DNA from: Calonectria ilicicola
Taxonomy: Eukaryota > Ascomycota > Sordariomycetes > Hypocreales > Nectriaceae
Direction: 5' to 3'
Length of the DNA stretch: 64,000 bases
Assembly: GCA_020809705.1 (NCBI GenBank)
Contig: CP085831.1
Span: 2,728,001 to 2,792,000 of the forward strand
Part shown: positions 1-10,408 of the stretch, one piece after another
Position numbering within the stretch: position 1 is the first letter of the stretch
Layout of the letters: every line of letters starts with the position of its first letter
The notes under the pieces: model-generated
Database searches by the model: none
Seen by the model: the letters and a program-made list of their open reading frames with translations, nothing else
What the model was told of the DNA's origin: nothing
Program-made: the position numbers and the translations under genes

Positions 1-915
1 CCCCTTGAAAAGATCCTTGAAGTCCTTGAGCGAGATGGTGGCATTATCTTGTCAGATTTCGTTTCAGAGACAGAGCTCGATTCCGTCGAAACAGAGCTTG
101 CACCATACAATAAAGCGGACGATGACTTTGACAAGACAGTGGTCAATGCCGATTTGAACATCATTGCAACTCAAACTCAGCTGATCCACGGTTTGGTGGG
201 GAAGTCTCCTACTCTTGGTAACATTGTTGCCGAACATGAGGTATTGGAGAACTTGAGAAAGACCATCTTGACCGAAAAGTTCTGTCCAGTCTGGGAAGAT
301 GAGGCAGAAGAGTTCATCATTGAGCCCTTGTTGAACCTTAGCATTGCTTTCCAGATCGGATACGGAGCTCCTCGCCAAAAGCTCCACAGAGACGACTTTC
401 CTCATGCAATTCGTCACGAGGGAGAGTGGGACATCTCCAAGGAAAAGCAATTTGTTTGCTTCATTGCTGCATCCGACGTTAACCGAGAGAACGGCGGCAC
501 CATGTTTATTCCCGGATCTCACAGGTGGGACGACACTCGGGCTGGAAAGCTTGATGAATGCTGCTTCCTTGGTAAGTGCTGTTTGAACTAAGTACAAAAT
601 TGTGCACTAGCTAACCAATATGCAGAGATGAAAAAGGGGTCTGCCTTTATTTTCCTTGCCTCTGCCATGCATGGTGCTGGAGCAAACTCGGTGCCAGGTT
701 ACATCCGCAAAGTTTATGCCCTCTTCTTTATTCGAGGTAACCTGCGTCAAGAGGAAAACCAGTTCCTGGCCCACACTCACAAGCAGACACTTGGCATGAG
801 CGACAAGTTGCTTGCGTTACTTGGCTATAAGATGCAAAATGGCCTTTTAGGCTCCGTTAATGCTCGCAGCCCAATGGATGACTTGAAGAATGTCCTGGAA
901 GCAGTTAATGCCTAA
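1..915 (+). CDS. PhyH-family Fe(II)/2-oxoglutarate dioxygenase, 5' end outside window
   Basis: Non-haem iron dioxygenase related to the phytanoyl-CoA hydroxylase family, which in fungi includes tailoring enzymes of secondary metabolism such as the fumitremorgin endoperoxidase. Exons are <1..571 and 626..915. The 54-bp intron (GTAAGT...GCTAAC...CAG) splits a Glu codon in phase 1. The iron-ligand motif LHRDD (H and D), the turn PGSHRW, the distal histidine in AMHGAG and an Arg-rich LRQEENQ stretch are all present. Codons run in frame from base 1, and comparison with the paralog at 14913 suggests about 30 N-terminal residues are missing to the left. The C-terminus ends with a clean stop. It is the closest relative of the 14913 copy and shares its intron position exactly. 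The substrate cannot be read from sequence. Confidence 0.85.
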
Positions 916-1509
916 TTCTCGAGTCAAGACCTTTTTTTCCAAAGGTTTTTGGGGTCTGTCATCTCTGGGTGGATTGGGTGGTGTCACATCCGCGACTTGT
1001 CGGTAGCGGAGGATTCTTAGCGGAGGGCATGGGCCCAGCGTTCGAACGCATGCTTGCATAGCTAAAGGCCCAGTCCCAACCCCCAGTCACATAGACCTTG
1101 TCACGATTTGTAATGAACAATAAATAAACTTTTGAAATTCACCAATCTTCTTGTCTAAAAACATTCGTGCTTGAAGTTAAATCCGTAAAAGTGCCCCTTA
1201 GCGCCTTGTGAACCTCCAAGTGGAAGCAGGGCATCACCGCCAACCCCCTTTGCATCTCTAACCACAGATGCATTGGGCATCCACCTTGCTCATTTTTGGC
1301 TTTGAATTATGCATAATGTCTTACTTGTGTTTCAAATCAATATTTGGATAATATTATGGGACGCCAGGAAAACTTAAAATGGACACTAGCTTTGCTACAT
1401 GACTCGTCGTTTAATCTCCGTGTGAGTCTTCTGTTCTACTCGTGGACCAACCGTATTCAGTGACATGCTTTAACATCTAAACATCAAAACGAACCACATG
1501 AAGTAGACT
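916..1509. other. Intergenic, convergent 3' ends
   Basis: Lies between the dioxygenase and the permease on the opposite strand. Short ORFs on the minus strand show no family features. No repeat or RNA gene was recognised. Confidence 0.5.
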
Positions 1510-2988
1510 CTAATCCAAAATTTCCTTCACTTGATAGTGCTTCTTTGCATACAAGAACCAGACAGATGTGACGAAAATTCCAACGGCGCCCAAAATGGCA
1601 GAGGTATAGTTCATCTGAACAGGGGTAAAGTGCTTGTAGGTAGGGAAACAGTAAAACACCAAAGCAATGGCGCTCCATGAAAGCATGACAATGTTGGCAA
1701 TCAATCCCAATTTAGGGTACCAGAAAGTTCCATGTGCGAATTTAGATCGCCCTTGGGACAGAACCAGAATGACAGGAATGCAATAGGTAAAGTACTGAAG
1801 CAAAATACCAGTTCCAACAAGCGCATAAAATGCCACATCTGAGCCAAGATACAAGCATCCAAAGACGGCAGTGAAACAAGCAGAGCCGACCAAGGACCAA
1901 ACAGGGGTGTAAAACGGTGCTGGTGCGATTCGGCTGAAGTAGCGATGGAGCGGGAAGCCGGACTCACGACTGATAGTCCAAGCAAGGCGAGAAACGTAGG
2001 TTTGGCAACCCCACATGGCACCAGCACAAACAATTAGAACGGGAAGCCAAAGGCCAATAGAAGCCGCTTTACTCCCAGTAATCTGATGGAAAGTCGATAG
2101 ACCGGAATAATCAGTAGCGCCATCGATCGCAGGCAGGTTAATCAGAACGGACAAAACGACAAGAAGACCAGAAAAAAAGCTCACGACGATAGTCCACATG
2201 AGCGCCTTTGGAATATTAGTACCAGGAGAAGGAATCTCTTCCGCCAAGTGAGTGGCAACATCGAGACATGAGAATGACCAGTTTGGGCCGTTCAGGCCAA
2301 TAATAAATGCAATGCCATCCTGCCAGCCTGAGACATTGACAATTTGAGTAAAAAAGTCTTTTGGGCTCATGTGGGTGTCAGACATGGCAAAAAGAGTAAT
2401 GAAGAGAACAACGACCGAGGTTACGCTCAAAAGCAGCAGGAGCTTTGAAACCTTTGGCAGCGCGTGCTCGAAGCAGGCACCGAGCATTGTCAATATATTC
2501 AGCCCTTGGAACCCCACAAAGCCCATCCAGCGCTCGTAAACGAAATCGGGCTTGTAAATGGTGATGATTGGGACTATTCCGATCATGATGGACAGGAATC
2601 CAGAGGCGACAATCGCGACAGAAGAGACCCAGCTCACCATTGCCACAGTGAAGGACAGGAATCGCCGGTATGATGGAGGAGCAAGATAATGTACCCAAAT
2701 ATACTGGCCACCGGGGTGAGGCATGGCAGAGCAGAGCTCCGCCAGAGAAACAGCCGTACACAAGCCAACTATCGCCATAACTATAAAGCCCCAAAAGAGA
2801 AGGGGCGCTCCGCCCATGGGTATCGTGGTACCGAGGATAAGCTGGATGGCGATCGGGGTGTTGGTGGTGCCATAGCCCATGCCAAGCGCGGATAGCGTCG
2901 TGAAGGGTTTCTGGGCCTGGACAGTCTCGTTTCCATTTTCGGTTTCGGAGGAGCCAGCCTCGGAGACGTGTTTCTCCGTCTTCGACAT
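1510..2988 (-). CDS. Amino-acid/polyamine/choline (APC) family permease
   Basis: Encodes 492 residues in one exon. It resembles fungal APC-superfamily permeases of the GABA/choline/amino-acid type: a charged N-terminal tail of about 45 residues, then roughly 12 hydrophobic segments. The family signature near the first membrane span (GMGYGTTNTP) and the conserved PHPGGQYIW and GPNWSFSCLDVATHLAEE segments are visible. The ATG at 2988 (MSKTEK) was chosen. The frame stays open to 3156, but the extra 56 residues have no hydrophobic or conserved character and probably lie in the 5' UTR. It should act at the plasma membrane as a proton-coupled importer of a small amine or amino acid. The substrate is not predictable here. 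It stands alone, facing the dioxygenase gene tail to tail. Confidence 0.85.
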   Translation of the reverse strand: MSKTEKHVSEAGSSETENGNETVQAQKPFTTLSALGMGYGTTNTPIAIQLILGTTIPMGGAPLLFWGFIVMAIVGLCTAVSLAELCSAMPHPGGQYIWVHYLAPPSYRRFLSFTVAMVSWVSSVAIVASGFLSIMIGIVPIITIYKPDFVYERWMGFVGFQGLNILTMLGACFEHALPKVSKLLLLLSVTSVVVLFITLFAMSDTHMSPKDFFTQIVNVSGWQDGIAFIIGLNGPNWSFSCLDVATHLAEEIPSPGTNIPKALMWTIVVSFFSGLLVVLSVLINLPAIDGATDYSGLSTFHQITGSKAASIGLWLPVLIVCAGAMWGCQTYVSRLAWTISRESGFPLHRYFSRIAPAPFYTPVWSLVGSACFTAVFGCLYLGSDVAFYALVGTGILLQYFTYCIPVILVLSQGRSKFAHGTFWYPKLGLIANIVMLSWSAIALVFYCFPTYKHFTPVQMNYTSAILGAVGIFVTSVWFLYAKKHYQVKEILD

Positions 2989-5900
2989 GATGGCAGCTTT
3001 TGTCGGTCGCAGCGAGTTATGGGGTAACTGCTCAGAGGCTTTTAGCTGCGCGACGGCGGGCACGAACAATATATAGGGATGATGATCGGTGGGGTTTCCG
3101 CCAGAAGGATTTATGCAGCATACTGGGGGGTGGGACCATCTTTGGGCTCTTGGCATCGGTTTCGCTAATTTTGAAAGTGGCTACAGATTAGTCTTGGCCA
3201 CTATTGAATTCCAGATCTCTGGGTTGAAGTGGCTGGCTAAGGCGTGTGCATCGGCCAGGGCAAGCGTATAATTTATATTCAGTGAACGATGCACCGTAGA
3301 GAAGATTCACGGTGACTTTATTACATTTACCACAACCATCTATGAGATTTCAAGTATCTAGATGGTAAATTTTAACATCTCTACTGCAATAGGCAGTCCG
3401 TTGACTTATCATGGCTGGGTAAGACTAGCGGAATCTCAAAGGCGGAGGAGTGGGGACTGGCTGCGATTTTCCCCCCAAGAACCTGGTAATAGGCGCGTGG
3501 CGCCGCAATGACCAAGATGTGGACAGCTGAATCCTACAGCTTCAGGTCTAGAACAAACCTGGCAAATCATGTGAATCGGGTGTAGATCTGCCAAGTCAAG
3601 CTGACCGCGTTTGGACAGACTGTGATAGGGAACAACCAAATGAGGAAATCTCGACCTTGGCACAGGAAAAGACAAGGCACAAGCAATATATGCGGCATAA
3701 GGCAAAAGGGTTCAGACAAGTTATCCCCGTGACAACACCAATGTCGTTATGATGCAGTCCACTGGGACAACCTCGTTTGGCATGCGTTCCGGATGGCTTT
3801 CCATCTTGATCACGGCTTTGTCAGTTCTTGGAGACTGAAATTCGCGACCGATGAATGATATTGAATAAATCAAGTACATGAATTGGCGGTGATCTTATTT
3901 TTCATCTTGACCTCTTCTGTCAACAAGAACGATCATGCGCATGGGCAAGGGACAAACCGGTGCCAAGACTCCACAAGTAGTTAAGCAATTCACATCACCA
4001 CCAATCCAAACCCAATGATGACATTCTTATGATTTTAGACTCAAGTCCAAGATTTATTCAAGCCCAACCAAAATGGCAAGGGAACAAATTGCAAGCGGCC
4101 TCATCGTTGAGCCAAGTCGAGATACCGGGCGCCAAGAGTTGGTTCCCTGTTCTCAACTTATTTTAAATTTGTACTTTCAGACTTCTCTGTAGTCATTCAG
4201 TGGGAAAATGGAAACTCAGAACATGCTAAATCCGGTTTCCGCCCACCCGAGGCTCGAAGTCCTTATCTTTCTGCCGTCCCCCCCGACCGCGTGGCTTTTT
4301 CCCTGCCGTGTCTCTGCCGTGTCTCTCTGCCTGCCGTGTCTGGCCCCACAAGCGTCAGCCATGTCGGTCGAGCTATGCAGATCAAGCCGACGTTTCTATT
4401 CGCTCCTTTTCGCCTCTATTCCACACCGGTGCCATGTCTTACGATTAGAAGCTTTCGGCCCCACTCACCGCCATGCAGCTAACATGTCTGGAGCCAGGAG
4501 AGAGGCTGTTGAAACCACGAGGACCGGTTCAACCACAAAGTTTATCGCCCAATCGGGTCGAAATCAACATCTTGGGGTTTCTAATGAATCAGGAGTTGGC
4601 CCCTCATTCTCGGTAGTGTGTAATCTTTTTCCCCAGGATATTCACACCCCCTTGACCCTACCACCGTCACACGCTGATATCAATCCGAGTATTATGCAGA
4701 TTCGGATCAACAGACAGCTTGCAGAGCGCCCTTTTACCACACACACACCCAGTTAGAGACGTGTTGGGACAAATTGATGCGTGGCCCCAATTTCGACACC
4801 CCTGTTGGGATCAATATTCGAATTGATCGACATGCTACTTTGTACTGAGTAAAGAATTGTATCCCTACGGGGAACGAGTCATATCCCATGAAACCTGACT
4901 ATTAGCTCCGGAAGGCTCGTCTTTCGCTTAACGATGTGTTAGTTTAGCGAATAAAATATACTTGATTAGCGACGTTGTAAACCTGAAGTCGCCGTGCGTA
5001 GATAATTTCTCGGATTTCTGCCCGACCGAATCAACACTATTCATGCAAGCGACGTCGCGCCTGGCTCTTGTATGACAGTGTACTCCACAGGCGTGCAGGA
5101 TGTAGACAATATCGGCTGAGGTAGTGTCTATAAAGGTAAGGTTTTGGATAACGGGCCAAATTCTTGTTTGGGACTTGCTTTCTCAAGACTTCGAAGGAGA
5201 ATAAGTTGTAATAATCTTAATGTTAGTTAGGCCTTGACTAATTATCAAAATATTTCGGTTTTGTAAATGATTGATTTCCTTCACCACCATAGTAGATATA
5301 GTCATTTAGCTGACAACGTTTACATTGAGGTATGAAGGTTGATGTTAAGATGGCCGAGTAACAATATAGCCTATCCATGGAGTTTGAGCTACGAATTACA
5401 ACAAAATTAGAATTTCAAACCAACAATATCGTGCTAGATTTATGGCAAACACATTTTACAGAGCATTGAAAATCTTTCTGTTCACATTGAGCGGAAACCT
5501 TGTCAAGACTGTTCAAATAAGAGAGCTTCAGGGTAGGTTCGCCTAGCAACGAAAATCAAGTTGACGATGGCCACATTTTATCAAACAACAAGTCCGTGCT
5601 TTTCGCCACATTGCCTCAAACCAACAACGCCTTCAAGATTCTTACAATCAAATTAGGCAAAATCTTTCCGAGATCGACTTTCAATGGTCCCATGTCTTCT
5701 GATCCATATTGGACCCGCACCTTGGATGTTTTGCATATGGTGGCAATTTTACTGATAACGAGTGGATACAATAAAATTGGACCCAAAAATTAAAACAACA
5801 AAAAAAGAAAAAAAACATACAACAGCAGGGATTCGCTGGTCGTCACCGACCCAACTACTAATCCGCCCCTTACCAGCTTGACTATGGGAGAGCGGACGGG

Positions 5901-6395
5901 ATCCCGTATTTTCTGGTAGGTATGGTCGTATGTGGTAGCAGGTGCTGGTTTCAGAGCTGAAGTGGCATCCGGGCTTCTCGGGAAATTGTGTACCAAGGGT
6001 CTTTTCCGTGTCGTAACTTGGATTCAACCACGGTTGGTAGTAATGTGTCAAATACTGCGGAAATTTAGAAAAGATAGTGGCAAATAAATCTTCTTGCTGT
6101 TACTATCTAAGACTGCAAAAATGTCGACGCCCTGGGTATCACTCCAATAAAGCTTCCACAACTCCGCTTAAATAGTATTTCTCTTGGATATTAAATTGCA
6201 TGGATGATGTAGTAAATGCGACAGGAGCGGGCCTAAATAGCGAGAATGAGGCTAGATTATCTCTCGCTTTGAGAGTCACTCTCATGAAAGTCAGTATACG
6301 TTGTAAGAATTAACAATTCAAGAATCCGCAAGCCACAATCACCACCCATCTCCCCTCTGTCCATATAATCTCCAATTTCTTTCTTCTATTGGCCT
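2989..6395. other. Long intergenic region, no supported gene
   Basis: About 3.4 kb upstream of the permease and downstream of the bZIP gene. The longest frame (4208-4756, 182 codons) has no signal peptide, membrane span, motif or splice context and is compositionally irregular. Three copies of CTGCCGTGTCT occur at 4303, 4314 and 4331. The stretch 4850-6000 is AT-rich with nothing recognisable. Confidence 0.5.
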
Positions 6396-7539
6396 TCAGC
6401 TATTCATGGTTGAGTGGCACCAGTCCTTTAGGACCATGTCAAATGTTTCTATGTTCCAATATGGTCCATCCCCAAAACATACGTATGACTCGCAAAGACG
6501 ATCCAACAAACCATGGATCAATTCTATATTGTTTCCACCCCGTTGACCTGTCTCACCTGTCCGGTCATAGGCTAACAAAGGGGCTGCCAACGCTGCAAAC
6601 ACTTCATCCCCAACTGCGGCTCTAATTCTTTTTTCAGCGGATACCAAGGACAGCCAGCCGAGCGCGCTCGCTTCTCGGGATTCAGGCTCCAACCACAGGC
6701 TGTAACCCTCAGGTAAGCTTGCAGACGGCCCCCTGGCTATGTAGTTGCAGGTCGATTCTTGCCTGCAATATTCTAGCCGCGCTTCAACCATCGCAAACCA
6801 GTGTGCAGGATCTGCATTTTGCCAAGATTCCGTCTGACCCAGCAGATCCTGTAACTTGGGAGGGGCCATTGTCTCAGCGGCAGGAGGTTCTGGCAGTTGT
6901 GCTGAGCCGCTGTTGTGCGCCGCATTGTCCACCCTCTCTACTAGATGCCAGAATATGCGACCTGCAAATGTCCAAGCACCTGGCCCAAGGAAAGGAAGCA
7001 TGGAAATGATGGCGCCGCGGTATTTTTGAACTTGGAATGGGTCCTTGCGTATACTCTCACAATGGATTTGTCGTGAAGCGACGGGCATTGGATCTTGCGT
7101 CAAATGAGGAGACAAAACCTGCTTTGGACTGTGAATGGGAAAGGAATTATTGCTATCTTTCTGGGCCACGTCATTATCCCGCACCTGCGTGGAACTAGGC
7201 ACTAAGACCCGCGATTCGCTGCTAGAGGTAGATGTGCTATCATGATGCAAATCCCCCTCAAGGCCAGCGATCTTGGCCGCGTCTTGGATTTTCACGCGTA
7301 ATGCCAGGCGATCATCGTCACGAACCTCGGCTACCAGGGTAGCGATAGCTTGTTTAAGCATGCAATTCTCTTCCTCCATTAGCTTTTTGGATTGTGCTTG
7401 GCGTTTCCGAAAGGCGCTTTGAGCGAGCCGACCGCGTTCACGGCGCCTCTGATAAAGTATGAGCGCGGGAGACGGAGATACCGGAAGTTAAGAATCGATA
7501 TGAGCAACCTACCTCGAGTTCTACCTTGTAGTCAGTCAT
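6396..7539 (-). CDS. bZIP-type transcription factor with atypical basic region
   Basis: Two exons: 7539..7513 and 7448..6396, with a 64-bp intron (GTAGGT...CAG), giving 359 residues. The first exon encodes only nine residues; the second opens directly with the basic region (residues 10-26, RRRERGRLAQSAFRKRQ), followed by a leucine/methionine zipper to about residue 50. The canonical bZIP Asn of the N-x7-R motif is Gly15 here (G-x7-R23), as in a fungal subgroup with RRRERGR-type basic regions. Residues 60-110 are Ser/Asp-rich and probably disordered. The C-terminal 180 residues are mostly helical and unassigned. It is probably a nuclear DNA-binding regulator, perhaps of neighbouring oxidoreductase genes (inference). 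A 10-bp tandem array lies just upstream of its start. Confidence 0.8.
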
Positions 7540-8311
7540 GGTCGAAATACAGTGCGATTAAATAAAACTGAGCTGTTTCTACTTGCTAATTAGTTTTCCT
7601 GCTTGGCGACTGATATTTAGTGATATTTGTTGATGTTACGTGATGTTACGTGCGTCGCCAATTTGTCAGCAAGCCCACTCCACATTTCCATACTAAGCTG
7701 AAGCCAAATCCTTCGCGCAGTACAGATCCAATTACCAGTGAAGTAATTGCAAAAAAAGGGGACAGCACACTGTGTTTAGCAGAAACATGTCAAAAATGGT
7801 AATTAGATTGATTGAAAGCTAGGAAATGACCATGCGCCAAGGGTTAAGATGAAGGCAGAACATGCGCCAAGGTAAAATAGCCGTGTGCGTGTATCATCTG
7901 TTCGCAATACTAGTGTTTTAAGGACGATTGCAGTGGTTTTTGCACATGCACAGACACATTCAAAAAGCCGTCGTCAAGGGTACGTGACATGACAAATAAT
8001 TAATCCCGTTATGAGTGGGGGTAGGCTTCGTGACCCCAACATATCAATTGTATGCTCACTGAAAGGGACTGCAAGATTATTACAAAGCTCAATCGATAGG
8101 CAGGAACTTGCACATTAGAAAGCAGGCAAACTACAAGAATCGTGCGATTTAACAGTATATTTACCCTTGTATATGCCACTTCATTTCCGTCGAAGGGCAA
8201 GAACCATCAACACGTCCAAGATCAACTTGACACCTCATCAAAAGAGTTCACCCCTCCAAAAAAAAAAAAAAAAAATAGAACGATACAATTCAACCCCCAA
8301 ATACCGGAAAT
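7540..8311. other. Divergent promoter region, bZIP / NmrA-like gene
   Basis: About 770 bp between two divergently transcribed genes. Contains the decamer array at 7611-7650 and an A17 tract near 8259-8275, just 5' of the NmrA-like start. No additional coding sequence is supported. Confidence 0.5.
7611..7650. repeat. Four-unit 10-bp tandem array upstream of bZIP gene
   Basis: Four consecutive decamers: TGATATTTAG, TGATATTTGT, TGATGTTACG, TGATGTTACG. All share TGAT; the last two are identical and contain TTACG, followed by TG, giving TTACGT half-sites of the kind many bZIP proteins bind. The array ends about 72 bp before the first ATG of the bZIP gene, so it could be a promoter operator read on one helical face. 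That role is inference. Confidence 0.5.
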
Positions 8312-9670
8312 ATGGTCAAGGTCGCAATTGCTGGTGCCAACTCCGGTAAGTTGGTGTCACAGCCGAATTCTCAAGACTGGTCTCATGAATTTCGGTTAAC
8401 TCGTTCTACTACTAGGCTTGGCTCTGGAAATCATCGAAAAGTTGGTGGAAGACCAGAAACATGAAGTCTTGGCCTTGTGTAGGAAGGTAATATGATAAAT
8501 CACCACCACACGTTGTGTTGTGACGAATTTTGACACGACGTGCTTTAGGATCCTTCTCAATTTCCCCAACAACCTGGTGTAAACTGGGTCCAGACGAGCT
8601 ACAAGGATAAAGAGCAGCTCGTTCAACTGTTCAAGGACGTTGAAGTTGTTCTCAATTTTATTGTTGTCCATAACGACCCAGGAAGTGAGGCCTCCAAACG
8701 TCTAGTGGACGCCGCTGTGGAAGCGGGAGTCAAGCGGTTTGCACCAAGTGAATGGGCCATGTGAGTTCACCTGATACACTGAGACAGGAACTGGAGTGGT
8801 TTGGAAGACTCAAAATATTTTGAATCGGGTTAGGCTGTGACGTGCTAACTCTGCATTATAGGGGCCAAAAGCTCGCAGACATCATCGACATTGTTCCTTG
8901 GTATCAGGGTAAGCTTGATATGCAGGCTTACCTCCGCAAGATAAATCAGGAGAAGAAGGTAAGCAATGCACAAGACCAGTGGTTTCTTGGTTTCCTCTGA
9001 GCTAGTGCCCAGTATCTAATATCTAATATCTAGGTTATTGAGTATTGCTTCTTTCAAGTTGGAATGTTCATGGAGTATTCTGCTTTTCCACAACAGTTGA
9101 CAAAGCATGTTCCAATCATACCTACCCTCTGGCAGCTGAATGATCTGCGAATCGTGGCAGTCAAGGGCCACGAGGATGATCCTGTTGTTGTCACTAGCGT
9201 CCCAGATATTGCCGCAGTTGTCCGCCGTGCCATTGAATACGAAGGTGAATGGCCAGAACTTGGTGGAATCACTGGCAGCCGACTTAGCCCCAGGGAGGCT
9301 CAAGCTATTGTCGAAAAAATACGAGGTAGGTAGTTAACTAAAAGCAATGCTTCATCCAAATATTCTGTATTGTAAATGATGTGTACTGACTAGGCCTTTG
9401 ATGATTTGTTTAGGAAAGCCGGTCAAACTCGACCTTGTGGAAGATTCCGACTTGGAACAGGGCAGTTTGAAGGTCAAGATGCCGAGGCTTTCCCATCCTT
9501 CCATTCCCGAAGATCAAAACGAAGCATGGCAGGTCCCTGGTTGGATTGGCATCTTGAATGCTGCCGCAAAGGGTGCCTGGGAAGTTACTGATGAATGGAA
9601 TAAGCTTTTTCCCGACCAGAAGCTTACCACCTTTGAAGACTATGTCAAGCAGACCTGGGGTAGGGAGTAA
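8312..9670 (+). CDS. NmrA-like / isoflavone-reductase-like NAD(P)-binding oxidoreductase
   Basis: Six exons: 8312..8345, 8416..8486, 8549..8760, 8862..8958, 9034..9325, 9414..9670, giving 320 residues with all junctions in frame and GT-AG borders. The N-terminus MVKVAIAGANSGL is a Rossmann dinucleotide loop (GANSGLA). Further on come the conserved VKRFAPSEWA segment and a WYQGK motif whose Lys matches the catalytic Lys of the isoflavone/phenylcoumaran reductase group. It probably reduces a small aromatic or enone substrate with NADPH in the cytosol, or acts as an NmrA-type redox sensor. The intact Lys favours the enzyme role. Divergent from the bZIP gene, which may regulate it. Confidence 0.85.
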
Positions 9671-10408
9671 CATGGGGAGACATCGTATCTCATCATATCT
9701 TATGATATGCATTCAATCACTACTTAAAATTATGGAACCTATCTAGAAATAGCAAAGGACCAACCATGCAATACAAAGGTTCATTTGAATCGCTCCGATG
9801 AGAAAATTCACCAAGGACAAATCAACAAAACATTTACCACTCATGCAGTGATTCAAGAACTATGACTCAACAGTTGGCCAATCTTGAACCCTAAGCTAAC
9901 CAGAAATCTTTTTTTTTAAAAAAAAGAAAGAAATAATGACGATGGGTCTTTGATTCAAAAGATTAGCCACCATTACTGAAATCGCGTTTGTGGTTAGTTC
10001 ATCAACGTTTTGGTGCTATCTTTTCAGGCAGGAAACAAAGAAACGAAGCCCTACGATTGCCATTACGTAAAATTATGCCGCTCCTATGCCCAAAGTACAA
10101 TCAGTGATTGAGCCTTCTGATAGGAGAACACAAGGCAAACAAAGAATAGTGAATCACGAACAAATTCCAACAACATTGATTCAATGACGATGTTCGCAAA
10201 ATGCTGCGCAAATAATGAGGAGTAAGAACAAAGGAATAAATTTAATAGACCTACTCAATTATATAAGGACGATATCCCTCGAGCTAAGATTTGTTTCCTT
10301 CGTGATCTCACTGTGCAACAAGTTTGTATTATTTCTCAGAGCGATCAGGTCTGTATCGAGTATTGCGGAACAAAATAACACTTCAACAAGATCATCTAGC
10401 ATTGAGCA
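9671..10408. other. Intergenic, AT-rich
   Basis: Contains homopolymer A/T tracts near 9910-9930 and a TATATAA box at 10260. No gene supported. Confidence 0.5.
10260..10266 (+). promoter_or_regulatory. Candidate TATA box of repeat-protein gene 1
   Basis: TATATAA about 143 bp before the ATG at 10409, in a plausible position for a fungal core promoter with a short leader. Confidence 0.35.

Noticed and set aside
4208..4756. 182-codon frame in the long left intergenic region
   Set aside because: No domain, signal or membrane features; low-complexity Ser/Pro/Leu composition; no promoter or splice context.
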